Shown piece after piece: positions 48,838 to 62,246 of a stretch of 64,000 nt of DNA. Origin of the DNA: Musa acuminata AAA Group (lineage: Eukaryota > Streptophyta > Magnoliopsida > Zingiberales > Musaceae); the NCBI RefSeq assembly GCF_036884655.1, contig NC_088357.1, positions 12,317,501 to 12,381,500 of the forward strand. The letters are read 5' to 3'. Each line of letters starts with the position of its first letter. Within the stretch, counting starts at the first letter, position 1. Position numbers and translations under genes: made by a program. Below the pieces are notes generated by a model. That model made no database searches and was not told where the DNA came from. It saw nothing but the letters and a program-made list of their open reading frames with translations.

Positions 48838-49788
48838 AGAGTGTCAGCTAATCTTACGAAAGCTATTGAGTGTCGATAGAGGATCTGCTAGTCATAGGTG
48901 CCCTACAAGCCAATCATATAAGTAATGACACATGTGATATGACACGTAGTCCTTTTGCTTATTATTATTATGATATTTTCTTACTTTATATTGCTTGATT
49001 CATAAATATATTATGATATTTATATATCAATACAATGGGAATCGGATCGTGATGAGATCACGATACTAAGACTGATTCACCTTTAAACATAGACCATAAA
49101 TAATCCTGGTCATAAGTTACTCAAGAGGGACATCGAGAAAATCGGACAGACTAATGTGCTGTATACTCGTTTATATGATGGAGGCAATTGGTCTCATAAT
49201 TGCTCGTGTGGGAATACTATGGCTACAGTGCAGGTGCTCATTAGAGAATAAGTTTACTAATTGATCCGCTCATAGGATGTTCGATGGTTGATGATACCTC
49301 ATTGTTAGACACGAATTACGTCATCTTAATGGTATACTTGGTCCTTAGACTTGAGACACTAAGGATGTCTTATATGAGTACTCCACTCTTTGATACCAAA
49401 CTTATAGATTTGGAAGTTCTAAATCTAGTATAACCGGTCATCGAGAGAGGTAACCAACCTTACGAGAGCTATTGAGTGTTGATAGAGAATCATCCACTCT
49501 CAGTATCATGAGAGGAATATCTAATGTGTTCTTGTTCAGACAAATCTTTAGCCAAGGTCATTCGGATTGAGAGAGAAAGAATTCTTTGGGAGAATCTAAA
49601 TAGAGCGAGACTCGAGAAGAAATCGTATGGGTCTGACAGCACCATGCGCGGTATACGGTCTCTCGGATATTAGATGAATTAGGAACTATAGGTAGATGGT
49701 AACTAAGGATATATAGGTCCAAAGGATTGGATTCCTCTATATCGTCTAGGGACCATGGCGTAGTTAACTAATACATCCGCAATCGATG
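48834..49788 (+). repeat. Copia left LTR, 3'-truncated
   Basis: Begins TGTTAGAGTGTCAGC right after a TA microsatellite. Homology with the right LTR ends near 49788, where integrase-region sequence starts directly. Confidence 0.82.
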
Positions 49789-51356
49789 GATACATAGATT
49801 CATTCAACTATGAGGGAAGGATTCAAAAGTTGCTAAAGGATGGATACCTAAATCCATTCAACTATGAGTCATATGCAATTTGTGAGCCTTGTCTTCATGA
49901 AAAACTAACCAACTTTCCATTTAGTAGAACTAGAAAGAGAGCCACTAAGTTGTTGGAACTCATACATAGTGATGTATGTGGTCTCATGTTAACTCATGCC
50001 ATAGGTGGTTACTCCTACTTTATTACTTTTACTAATGATTTCTCAATGTATGGACATGTATACTCAATGAAGTATAAGTTTAAGACCATCGAGAAATTCA
50101 TGGAGTATAAGAATGAAGTTGAGAATCAAACTAAAAAGAGTATCAAGACTCTTCGATCAGATCGAAGATGTGAGTACTTGAGTATATAGTTCACCCAATT
50201 CTTCAAGGACCATGAGATTCTATCCCAATGGACACCTCCCTATACATCTCAACTCAATGGTCTATCTGAAATGAGGAATCACATATTGTTAGATATAGTG
50301 CGGTCCATGATGAGTTTCACTGACCTATCTATCTCATTTTAAGGATACGCCCTAGAGTCCGTAGCTTACCTTTTGAATAGAGTTCCAACTAAGTCGGTAG
50401 TGTCTACATATGAGATGTGAAAAGGAAAAAAGCTTGATCTTAAGGTTGTTAAGATTTGGGATTGCCTTGCTCACATTAAGAGACATAACTTCGATAAGTT
50501 GGAATCTAGGATGGAGCGGTACAAATTCGTGAGATACCTTAAGAAAACTTATGGGTGTTATTTCTATCATCCCGAGGATCAAAAGGTTTTTGTAGCCAAG
50601 AGAACAGTGTTCCTTGAGAAGTAATACATTCTTGGTGGAGATAATGGGAGCGTGATAGAGTTAAGTGAGGTTGGAGAACCTAGCTCAAGCATCATTCCAC
50701 AGCTAGATTTTGTTCAGTTACCTAGCACATAAGTTTCAACTTTACATAGGTCTGGTAGAGTATCCTATCCTCTTGAGAGATATGTGGTAAATATTAGAGG
50801 AGAGGATGTTAAGGATATTGATACTCAGACCTACGAGGAGACTATTACGTGTATAGATTCTAGGAAGTGGTAAGGAGCCATGAATTCTGAGATGGATTCT
50901 ATGTACTCCAACAGGGTTTGGAACCTAGTTCATACACCTAAGGGTATTGTACCCATTGGTTATAAATAAATTTTCAAGAAGAATATCATAGCAGATAAAA
51001 ATGTAGAGACCTATAAAGTAAAGCTAGTGGCTAAGGGGTATTGTCAAAGGCAATGTGTTGACTATAACGAAACATTCTCACCTGTAGTCATGTTAAAATC
51101 CATCTAAATTCTGTTGGCTATTATAGCACACTATGATTATGAGATTTGATAGATGAACGTGAAAATCAAGTTCCTCAACGGCAACCTCGATGAGGTGTAT
51201 ATGATATAGCCTAAGGGATTTGTGTCCAAGGATAGTCCAAATAAGGTATGTAGGTTGCTTAGGTCCATGGACTAAAGCAAGCTTACCAAAGTTAGAACAT
51301 AAGATTTGATGAGGCGATCAAATCTTATGACTTCGTTAAAAATGAAGATGAGCCTT
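49789..51356 (+). pseudogene. Copia integrase and partial reverse transcriptase
   Basis: Frame 49830-50189 encodes the pre-integrase end (CEPCLHEKLTNFPFS) and integrase core with both Asp regions (LIHSDVCG and LRSDRRCEYL). After a stop it continues to about 50740 with NHILLDIVRSMMSF and YKFVRYLKKTYGCYFY. From about 50880 RT begins (AMNSEMDSMYSNRVWNLV, then VAKGYCQRQCVDYNETFSPV). It ends abruptly inside RT at KNEDEPC, next to LTR sequence. Many stops; inactive. Confidence 0.85.
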
Positions 51357-52976
51357 GTGCTAGTCATAGGTGTCCTACAAGTTAATTACATGAGTGATGA
51401 CACATGTGACATGATATGCATTCTTTTTACTTATTATATTATTTGACATTTTATCACTTTATATTGCTTGTTGCATGAATATATTGTGATATCCATGGAT
51501 CTGTGCAATGAGAATTGGATCGTGATGAGATCACGATAATAAGACTGATTCGCCTTTAAATAAAGATCCTAAATAATCCCGGTCATAGGTTGCTCAAGAG
51601 GGACATCAAGATAACCGGACAGACTAGTGTACTGTATACCCGTACATATGATGAAAGCAGCTTGTCTCATAGCTGCTTGTGTGGGGACATTAGGGATAGA
51701 ATGCATGTGCTCAATGGAGAATGAGTTCACTGATTGATCTAACCACGGAATGATGGATGGTTGATGATGTCATATTATCAAATAATGATTTCTGTAATCT
51801 CAATGGTGTATCTAATCCTTAGACCTGAGACACCAAGGATGTCCTGTATGAGTACTCCACTCTTTGATACCAGACTTATAAGTCTGGATGTTCCAAATCT
51901 AGCACAACCGGTCATCGAAAGTGATAGCCAACCTTACGAGGGCTATTAAGTGTCGATAGAGGATCATCCACTCTCGGTGTCATGAAAGAAATATCTCATG
52001 TGTTCTTGCTCAAACAAATCCCTGACTAGGATTATTCGGATTGAGAGAGAAAGAGTTCACCGGGAGAATCCGATTAAAGTGAGACTCGAGGAGAAACCGT
52101 ATGGGCCTGATAGTACCATGCCCGGTATACAATCTCTAGGATATTAGATGAATGAGGAACTATAGGTACATGATAACTGAGGACAAATAGGTCCAAAGGA
52201 TTAGATTCATATGTATCGTCTAGGGACTACGGTGTAGTGGCCTAGTACGTCCGTAGTTGATGAATCGAGTAAATTATTATGGAGATAATAATTCACTGAG
52301 CTAGAAGGAGTTCTGACATATATGACTCATGGCTAGCTCGATATTGGGCCTAGAGGGTCACACACATATGGTAGGTATTGTGATGAGTAGAGGTTCGGAT
52401 ATGAGGTATCCGTTGGAACCCTTATCTTATTGAATATCCATTAAGCCCCTGAATTATTGGATCATATAGATGAGATCCAATAAGAGCTAATAAGAGATTA
52501 TTGGATAAAAACTCACTAATCTAATAGGCTTGGGTAATTGGATAGAGATCCAATACCCATTAAGGTAGGATTCATTAAAGTTAAGTTGACAATGGGCTTT
52601 ATAAATAAGAGAGAGTCAAAAGATCATAGGTTAGACTTTTTTGTTATCACCTCTCATTCTCTTCTTCCCTTCTCCTCCTCAACCAATAGGTGTGGAGATT
52701 TGGGCAGTGATTTGAGGAGCATCTTCGTAGCCCTTGTCGTGTAGATCACCGCTAGAGAGGATGACGCTTGACCTATTCATCCTCTCCCACATATCTACAA
52801 GAATTCAGGAATATACAATCTCCCTATGTAACATAATTATCTCACACTTGGTTTTCAATTTCGTGGGTTTTTGCGTATCAATTTTCGCATGACGATGAAT
52901 ACCTTTTGGGAAATTTAGGATTTTTATTTTATGTTTTTTCGCTATGCATATGATATCACCCCTATATTTCCCTACA
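51357..52976 (+). repeat. Copia right LTR, 5'-truncated
   Basis: About 1.62 kb, starting in LTR sequence that corresponds to about 48888 of the left copy. Complete at its 3' end. Confidence 0.8.
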
Positions 52977-54700
52977 TGATATTGTTGTAAACACATAAAC
53001 TTAAACCACTACACATGCATATCAAGTCTAAAATTTACATACACCAAATATATCCACAGGTCGTCATTTATATCTACCCTAGCATGACTATACATCTTTT
53101 CACCTCCTAAAGACACCATAGTAATGAACTACTAGTGTATTTACCTATAAAATAGGGTCTAAAATGAGTGATAACTCAATAAATATAAAATTTTAATTTA
53201 ATATATTAAGGTGAATATATATCATATCATATTTGTAACATTTTAAAGTTACATGCATTAAATATTTCATTATGAACATACTTTCTTTATAGCCTCTTTA
53301 GCAATGAGTAACCTTGCAACATGAAGGATGCATAATCAAAAGATAAAACTTTATTTTATGCGTAGGTCATAGAACATATAATATGCAATTATTATATGTC
53401 CATGACCTTCTATATCATATATCGGTACGTGTATTCTCACACGGCACGTTCAATATACAAATGCATAAAGTATTTCATAATATGATCAATGTATAATAAA
53501 AAGTAAACTTTTGATTTAAAGTAAATTAGAATACACATATATAAGAATAGTTTATAAAATATGATATAGAAAATTATAATACATCAATGAACTTTTATAT
53601 TATATTTAATCATAGATACATGCACTCCCATACATCATGTATACAAATGCATAAAACTTTTTATGACATATGTATCATAATATGATAGATACATAAGAAT
53701 GAGGTAAAATTTTGCTTTCAAATAAATCATAACGCTCCCATTTAAGTAAATTCATAGTGCAAGTAACGAGGAATTATAATTCGTTCATGAACTTTAGCAT
53801 CACATTTTATAACATATATAAATATTCTCGTATTGCATGTCATGATATATACGTACACTCTTATATCATACATTATAATATATACATACACTATCGTACC
53901 ATATATCATAATATATACGTGTATCACGTATCATATCATATCCATGCATTCTCACATCGCACGTAATTATATCGCATATTATAATATGTACATGCACTCT
54001 CATATGCATGTGATAACATATATGTGTACTCTCATACCGCACATTATGATATAGATTTATGTATTTCAATCAATTTCAATTCAATTTATATAAATCTATT
54101 GTTATACAATGCATACATTAACATAATATGCTTAGAACTATCTCATGATAATCATCTTATTCATATACATTAACATCATATATAAAATTCATATACATCA
54201 TATCATATGTATGGGAGGATTCTAACTCATCGAGGTTTGGCCAACTTGACCTTGTGAAGTTTCCTTGAGATATGATTTGCCCTCCTAACGCTAATTTGTT
54301 ATAGTAGATTTTGGTTATCAAACTTAGAGGTCGAATCGGATCTAACCTTATCCTTCTCCTAGCTAACCTCAAGTAATGTCCAAACCCTACAAAACTGGAT
54401 GCCCAACAAATGCCCCTCTAAAATTCTAATCAGACAGGTTGGTTAATAAGGATCAATGTGTCAAAATATACTTGGGGGCTCCTTTTTATAATGGTCATTT
54501 GCAATCATTACATCCGCTCAATACATAGTTCGTACAATAATGGAAGGCGTGGAGTATAACCATAACTATCACCATCTTCATCTTGTTTCGAACCCGAGAT
54601 TGTTGGGTTTCATCCGCGTGGCACTCATCTAGTGTACTTAGCAGGCCTCATTAACTCATCGATCGTTTCAAGTCCAAGTGGCAATCATGATGGGTAGTTA
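52977..54700. other. AT-rich intergenic DNA with a degenerate minisatellite
   Basis: No gene seen. Includes the tandem repeat at 53815-54056 and scattered related units to its left (about 53405-53450, 53585-53645). Confidence 0.5.
53815..54056. repeat. Degenerate minisatellite, unit about 40 bp
   Basis: Five or six units each read roughly CATNATAATATATACATGCA, then CTCTCATACCGCACGT-like sequence. Short open frames on both strands here are products of the repeat, not genes. Confidence 0.7.
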
Positions 54701-54762
54701 GTTGATATGTCCTTCAACTGAGGTGTCGCCACATCAACGTAAGTGGTCGATATGTCGACCAC

Positions 54763-55721
<959 letters not shown>

Positions 55722-55850
55722 CTATTTTCCCTTGGTCAAGGCTTTCCTCAGCCCTTTTAAAATTTTCCCAAACCATATTATGTTCATGATGGCCAGTGCT
55801 GATGGTACCACAAAAATTAGGAGGTAGCCAAAGCTACGCATTTGCCTGAC
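55722..55850 (-). CDS. TLC gene exon 8 (residues 226-267 and stop)
   Basis: Encodes VRQMRSFGYLLIFVVPSALA, IMNIIWFGKILKG and LRKALTKGK, then TAG. Last membrane helix and a basic cytosolic tail. Acceptor GCAG. Confidence 0.93.
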   Translation of the reverse strand, partial: VRQMRSFGYLLIFVVPSALAIMNIIWFGKILKGLRKALTKGK

Positions 55851-58825
55851 CTGCCAGAGGTTTAAAACAAAAAAAATCAAGCTACACCAAATTTAAGTCA
55901 ATAAAAGCAAAAAAACACATACCTGATCATAATGCAGAAAAATGTGGTAAAACAAGTAGATGAACAATAAAATCCTTGCAACCTATGACAAAGAAAAGAT
56001 GAACTGTCATCAAGGTTACATAGACATGACATAACGACTTAATGGACTGAGAATGCAAGATCACATCATGAAGAAAAGAAAAAGATTCACATGAAAATTA
56101 AAAGAAATGTGTTATGCAGCTAAAATAAAACCGTGTAAATATTTGTTTTGGCAGACTCCTGATGTCTGGGTTTTGGAATGAAGTAGTACGTACAAGGTGA
56201 TGCAGCATCTGGTGAACAAAAACAATTCGTCAGTGTCATTATGGTTATTTATATTTTAACAGTTTCCCTGATGGTGTAGTACCAACACTGCAACGGCATT
56301 AGATCCTTGTTTATGTTCAACATCATTTACAGTGTCTGATAGCAATTTAAGCCCAAAAGCTTTTTTTCATAAATGAGCAACACTAAGTGCTCCTTGTCTC
56401 CTTAAGGTGCATGCTTTGCCTCACACCTGTTCCCAGAATCTAATGCACCTTGGGACATAATTGCACCTCTTGGTTCTGCTATAATCTTTTCCCTTGTTTT
56501 ACTTAGATAGCTCTCTATCTGTAATGTGTTTTTAAGTTTAAATTTTGTTATTTCATCTAAATTTGTGATGCTTCATGAAAGTGATAAGAAGAAGCACATA
56601 ATTGTTAAAGCATGTTCATAATTCATATAACAGTTATGGTCCCATGGTTACAGAATGAGTACATAAGCACTGCATGTTAATAGTAACAATATCTAATCTA
56701 AATGGTACTTCATATTAAATGGGAAAACACATCCCATAGTGGCTGCATAATCTGGAATCAGTGACGAGATGGCTTTAAGAAAAAGCAACAGGTACTGCCA
56801 TTAGGTCATGTAACAAAAACTAGCTATAAATCAAGAAAGGATTGCTTTTGGGTTTAAAACTAAAAAAAAAATTGTTAATGATTTAGTGTAGCAAATCAAG
56901 TCAGACTTCCCACTTACCAGCCATGCCAAGAACACCATGGCGCCATTCACAAGATAGGCTTGAGACCTCTTCATTCCTGCAGTGTCAAGAAACCTTGACA
57001 AAGCAGGAAGCTTAAGAATTAGAAATTAGGACTTCCAAATATGTTACAGGCAATTTTTTATTGATTTTGGAACATTTACCATCGCAAATTAATTCCCGGG
57101 GTGGTTATCTCAGAGATAAGGACCAAATATGTGTAAAACTGACCTTCCCCAGACAGCATGGTGTAAGCAACAGCAATCACTGAAAGTGTATGGTGGAGAA
57201 CCTGAAAAAGCTTTCATCATTTATGGAGAACTAGAAAAGTCAAAGATATCACTACAAATTTGGTTAAAATTGGGGCAATTATAAGAATTTAGCAGTAAGT
57301 TTCTAACATGAGCAGCGTATATTTCTGAAAAATAAAAGATCATGATCAAACTAAATGTGACAGGATCATGTTCAGTGAAATGAGAAAATGTCACTTTAAA
57401 ATTTAAAACATGACTTACATACTCCATTCCACCGAGTGAAGGGTATGACCAAGCTATCATAGCAAGGTCTGCAAGAAAATACCCAACAGAGACCTGTGCA
57501 TGTGACAGTAAATTCACAACAAGCAGATTACTCAGACTGAAATAAAAGATAGATACAGATTCTTATAAAATAATGAAATTTGAAGTTATTACCCCCAACC
57601 CAAATGTAGAGAGAGATGAACTTCGGAATGTAATGGGTAGGTTGATTGTATTATCAGAGAAAAGATCGGAGCAGAACACCAAGTAAATTGACATTATTGT
57701 TACAAAGATAGCATGGATGCTAGACATACCCCTGCATGTAAATTTTGATATGATACTCATAATCACAGTGAGACAAACAAAAAAGATCTGCATAGAAGTC
57801 AACTACAAAATACCGATTATTCCAATCAATCCGTTGGATCTTTGTTAGGGAACTGTAACCCTTGAAGTAAAAAGAACTGATGAACTGGGTAAAATCATAT
57901 GCCTGTAAAATGAACAAATGGACATCATTATGAATTGTGTATGCTTCACTAGATTCCAATAAAAAAGAAGAAAAAGCACCAGATTTTTATCAGCACATAT
58001 AAAGATCCCTACACAGAACTCAATAGTGGGAAAAGATCCATGTAGCCAACAAAGACATGGATTTGCAACAAAGTCAGAAGTGAATAACAAAAGTACTCGA
58101 CACTAACTTGAATGGATGAAGACAGTTTCAGCAAATCACATATTTAATCTCTGTTATAATGTTTGTGAAAAAGAACATAAAAGCCCCCTAGCTGGTGATA
58201 AGCATTAATGTCTTAGTAGAAATAAAGAAAGAAGCTGTCCACCAAATTTTGTATTTGAGTGGGCTCAGCAAGCATGACTTTTCTCTCTCTCTTTTCCAAT
58301 CCTTATCATGCACATTCGAGTATTTTGACATGACACGACCTGTTTTAAAAGCTATCATTTTCCACAAGTTTTACTCGTGGATTTGCTTATGTTTCAAGGT
58401 AGTAAACATGTACTAATTGAATTTAACTATTTCAAGTTTTGCTTGAATTTTGACAACTCTTTTCAGACATTTTGGAACACTTTTACATGTTGTACTATAA
58501 ACTGTGCTCATACAGCAAAAGAAGCTAGATTTAAAGGTATGCAAGTGGAACATGTATAGATATTAGATAGTATACATGTTTCCACTTTTCCAGATTCCAA
58601 GTGGATAATTATGAATCATCAATGAATTTTGCAACATTATCTTCATGATAAGAATCATTATCAAACCAAAAACAAAAGGTACTTCTATCATGAACATGCA
58701 GCAGTACTTACCATCTTGCAGAGAAAAATGCCACCTAGCACCGAAGTATATGAAATGTATGGATCTGCCAGCAAGTAATTCTTGACTAGTAGCTCTGCCT
58801 GATACCTGTAGAACTTTAGTGCCAT
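55722..58825 (-). CDS. TLC-domain membrane protein (TMEM56/TLCD4-like), 8 exons, 267 aa
   Basis: Gene-level entry. TLC (TRAM/LAG1/CLN8) proteins are multi-pass membrane proteins of the ER or plasma membrane linked to lipid sensing or metabolism; the role of this plant subgroup is not established. Eight exons join in phase to 804 nt: ATG at 58825, stop at 55722-55724. Hydrophobic segments fit about six or seven membrane helices. Family marks: LLADPYISYTSVLGGI, LTKIQRIDWNNRGMSS, SDLFSD, STFGLGVSVGYFLADL, YPSLGG, the paired His in VLHHTLS, LSGEGQ, EITTPGINLRWF, and a basic tail (KGLRKALTKGK). Length matches plant relatives (about 265-280). It lacks the ceramide synthase Lag1p signature beyond the His pair, so ceramide synthase activity is unlikely. 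Confidence 0.93.
55923..55982 (-). CDS. TLC gene exon 7 (residues 206-225)
   Basis: A 60-nt phase-0 exon encoding VARILLFIYLFYHIFLHYDQ, a membrane helix. Acceptor ATAG, donor GTATGT. Confidence 0.92.
56918..56993 (-). CDS. TLC gene exon 6 (residues 180-205)
   Basis: Encodes FLDTAGMKRSQAYLVNGAMV and FLAWL; its first base completes the Trp codon. Acceptor CAAG, donor GTAAGT. Confidence 0.92.
57080..57201 (-). CDS. TLC gene exon 5 (residues 140-180)
   Basis: Encodes VLHHTLSVIAVAYTMLSGEG, then QFYTYLVLISEITTPGINLR. Carries the conserved His-His pair and the EITTP motif of the TLC domain. Split Trp codon at the GTAAAT donor. Confidence 0.93.
57419..57493 (-). CDS. TLC gene exon 4 (residues 115-139)
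   Basis: A 75-nt phase-0 exon encoding VSVGYFLADLAMIAWSYPSL and GGMEY. Acceptor ACAG, donor GTAAGT. Confidence 0.93.
57593..57731 (-). CDS. TLC gene exon 3 (residues 68-114)
   Basis: Encodes GMSSIHAIFVTIMSIYLVFC, SDLFSDNTINLP and FRSSSLSTFGLG. Includes one membrane helix. Acceptor GCAG, donor GTAATA. Confidence 0.93.
57814..57902 (-). CDS. TLC gene exon 2 (residues 39-68)
   Basis: Encodes AYDFTQFISSFYFKGYSSLT and KIQRIDWNN, with the split Arg codon closing in exon 3. Acceptor ACAG, donor GTATTT. Confidence 0.93.
58712..58825 (-). CDS. TLC gene exon 1 (coding; residues 1-38)
   Basis: Starts MALKFYRYQAELLVKNYLLA and ends GGIFLCKM at a GTAAGT donor. An acceptor (GCTGCAG) lies 17 bp upstream of the ATG, so the 5' UTR is spliced. 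In-frame sequence upstream of the ATG is short. Confidence 0.92.
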
Positions 58826-58842
58826 AACCAGATTCTGGAAAA

Positions 58843-60345
58843 TCTGCAGCCAAACAAGTACCCCGTTAGTGAATTCCTACAAGAGGGAAATGTTGAAGCG
58901 AGACAAAGAGTTATAGAACATGATCTTAGAAACCATAGGAACTAAAGAAGAACAGAACAGCCAGATCTCCACAAACCAAAATCCTGATCAGGATAACCTA
59001 GTTGCAGACTTATTGCAACTACTACAGTCTATCGAACAAGACATCTGCAACACTAGGGGAGTACAACTATAGCTGAATAGTTCCAGCCAAATCTGGCATC
59101 GGTCAGTGGTCATCATACTCAACAGATAGGATTAGCAATATTATCTTTCCTACCAGAAAGTGATTCAGAAGCATAAGGCCTCTCTCCATGGTGAACAGAA
59201 GCATAACTCCTCAAGAAGTGTCTTTAGACATGAGGGTCATCAAATTTTCGCAACAAAAAATGGTTTTAGTTCTTCCTTTTGAGCTGGGCCCAAGAAATGT
59301 GTAGCAATAGAAACAAGAATAACTGTTGTCAAACAACAGCTGGACTCGCTGTTCTTTTATTTGACATCCAATCTAAATTTGAAAGCAAACTAACTTTGGG
59401 AAAGAAAGAGAACGGCCGCAACCAAAGATCTCCAGTGCACCAAGCAAGCAAAATTGGTATAATGAGATTCCTTGGGACCTTTTATAACACACGTTCCATC
59501 CGTCCCCTAAAAATACAGCAGAATCACAAGGTTAAGCAATCCACATTCACATGCATAAGAGAGAGAGCAAAAGGCAAGCAATACCATGCACAACAAACAC
59601 ACATACCAAGTGCATCCCACCCACACAAAGCTCTCATCCAAAGTATTAAGTTGGAGAAGGGACCCGATGCAAGTGAATCAATCTGTGTCACACAGTCTCG
59701 AAGTGAAGTCAATTCACTTTCGAGCTGTCCACAAAATGAGAGTGAGGCCACCGGTTATACAGGCCATGGCCACTGGGACTTATCTGTCCAGTCACTGCGA
59801 CGGACACCACCAAAAAGGATAAACAAGGACCAAAAAAAGTGTTGACACCATCAACTTAATAGAAAAGGACAGGCAGAATCAAAGAAGCTAGAACTAAGAA
59901 GATCAACGCACTCGATTAAGGTCACATATGATCCTAAGCACCTAGGATACCTGAATTGGACGCATTATTATGATGCAAGTCTGTTTACATTCGATTCCAG
60001 AAGCTCAAAGAACCTAAAGAATTGTCCAGAAGCATTCATAATCAATTCTTCTATGTAATCACTCTCAGGTATCGAACCCTAAGTAAGATTCCTTGAACGA
60101 ACTGATACTGCTCTAGCAATTTGAAACTTCAGCTCCGTCAAAACACTCAAAACCAAATCAAATAAGTTCACAGGCAAAACAGCAAAAGACCAAGACAACG
60201 GAGGGGCATTCAACCAGCCGACATGAGGGCTCCTCACGGCGACTGCATCCCCGGCCCAATCCCCACACATCTAACCCACCGATTGCGATAACGAAAGAAG
60301 AGCAATATTTCAACAAATGGTGTCATCAAGCGGGATGGGAAGTAC
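58843..60345 (-). other. Leader intron of the TLC gene
   Basis: Inferred from the acceptor at 58843 and a donor (GAG then GTACTT) at 60345. A 188-codon plus-strand frame at 59279-59845 has no recognisable domains and is probably chance. Confidence 0.55.
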
Positions 60346-60560
60346 CTCGCAGCGGAGCTGGCTCGAGAGAAGTCTTCGGCGGCAGCGGAGAGGAGGAGGA
60401 GGAGGAACAACAGATGGGCGTGTGCTGGATCGAGGGATTGTAGCGAGGAATCCCCAAACCGGAAACCAAGAAGAGGACGACGGGAGTCGTGGTTGGCGTG
60501 GTGGGCGTCTCCTCCGAGTGCGACTTATTTTTTACCTCTCTCCTGTATGTCCGACTGAAT
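60346..60560 (-). promoter_or_regulatory. TLC gene 5' UTR exon and start region
   Basis: GC-rich, CTCC/TCC-repeat-rich sequence on the minus strand (CCTCCTCCTCCTCCTCTCCG) ending at a GTACTT donor, as in plant first exons. The promoter should lie right of about 60560. Inference from composition and splice sites. Confidence 0.5.
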
Positions 60561-62205
60561 GAGTCGTGAGATGAGTGCTCCAAGAATCGGCCGTTGAGAT
60601 CGTGAGATTCTTCTTAACGCTATCGGTTTACGTTACTTCAACCCACCTATCTTTGGACTGGGAGATACACGACGGGGTCCACAAAAGACTTACCATGGGA
60701 TCAGGTAGAGAGTGGTGTAACTAAAACGAGCGGAATCGTAATCTTCACTCGAAATTATTGTGATTATGACGCAGCAGCGATGCTACCTACCCGGTGAAGG
60801 CAAGGACAGCGGGAGCCACCTGTGGACCAACCCTTCTCACAGTGGGTAAACACAGACGGGTAGGGAAGACAAGTATGTAAGGTTGTGATCACTGCTGTGG
60901 TTATTTTGTCGAACAAGATGGCTTAACTACGTGTCCAATCTCTTTTCTGTTCCCACAAGTGGAGAAACAAAAAAGACTTAGTTGAGATGTATTTATCAGG
61001 AAAATAACATTTATTATGATATTTAAGACCTAAAAATAGCATTTTGATTTATATCAATCAATATCATTAAATAATAATAAAAAACATACACCTTTAATTT
61101 TGAGATCACCGAGCTCATTGCTTTTCCCAACACCAAAATGCCCTAATTGACAACAGACACCTTTAATTTTTCATATTCCTATCGAAAACTAACTCGATCG
61201 AACCGATAAAACTAGTTATTATATTACTGGACAAAAATTATTATAACCATATTCAAAAATATTACGCTGAGTCTTAACCAATTTAAATCAAATCAACCTT
61301 AATTATCAATATAATTATAGGTTTTCGGGTTTCGTAAAATACATTTGAAAGTTTTTCGCTGATTTCGGATGATAGCTAACTTGGTATTTGGCATATGTCA
61401 AAATAATAATATGATAAATCATCATTCTTCACTTAACTTTAAGACCTTATAATTTTTATGCCCATTAATTGTGATATGTGTTTTCTTCTTGTTGTAGAAG
61501 AATGGGACTGAAAAAGACCATTGATAAATTATAGTATTTTTAAATAGAATTATAATATTTTTATTATTGGACCTAAATATGATGACTATTCTGAAAATAT
61601 GGAGAGTTCTTTGCATAAATTATAAAAACATAGGACTCCATTCAGATCAAAATATGGAGTTTTTCATGAGAAATCTTAATCAACGATATAATTATTGATA
61701 CTTAGATCGAGATATAAGCCTCAATAGAAAAAGTATAAGCATAGTAGAAAAAGGGATTATCATCCAAAGTTGAAAAAAAAGGATAATGTAATTTTCTTAT
61801 AAATTTAATTTTTAAAATTATTTTTAAGATTCATCCTTCCTCTATTGAAGATTTATGAAATTGATTTGTAAATTAATCTTTGAACAATTACTTGTGACAT
61901 TTATGTAGAACAATAAAAAAAAAACGAAGAACAAAAACAAAATGAAAGAAATAAAAATCAAATGTAAGGAGAGGTGGAACAATTTATTCTTAGGGCATGG
62001 CTCAAACTCAAAGCATCAAACTAATGGATGTATCAACTAGTTTAAGATATCTTGGCAAAATTGTGCCATGAGCCATTTGTAGTGAAAAGGTGCAACGCAT
62101 GTTGAAGAGAAGACAGTAGCACTTGCATCCTCATCTTGTAAGCTAAGAAATAACTTCATCACACAGCTTATTCAAGGCAAATAGACAACAAAGAGAAAGA
62201 TAATG

Positions 62206-62246
<41 letters not shown>

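Larger units (their letters stand above)
48834..52976 (+). mobile_element. Gutted Ty1/copia retrotransposon
   Basis: Left LTR fragment 48834-49788 (starts TGTTAGAGTG) and right LTR fragment 51357-52976 (ends CCCTACA) align over about 900 bp (for example GGATCGTGATGAGATCACGA in both). The left LTR lacks its 3' part, the primer site and gag; the right lacks its first 55 bp or so. Between them lie integrase and part of RT. A TATA box (TTTATAAATAAGAG) is at 52598-52611. Two internal deletions with junctions at about 49788 and 51357 explain the structure. Confidence 0.85.

Noticed and set aside
53742..54069. Frames rich in Tyr, Ile and His on both strands
   Set aside because: Translation of the degenerate minisatellite in several frames; not a gene.
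59279..59845. 188-codon plus-strand frame
   Set aside because: Lies in the leader intron of the TLC gene on the opposite strand; composition and sequence show no domain or family, so it is taken as chance.
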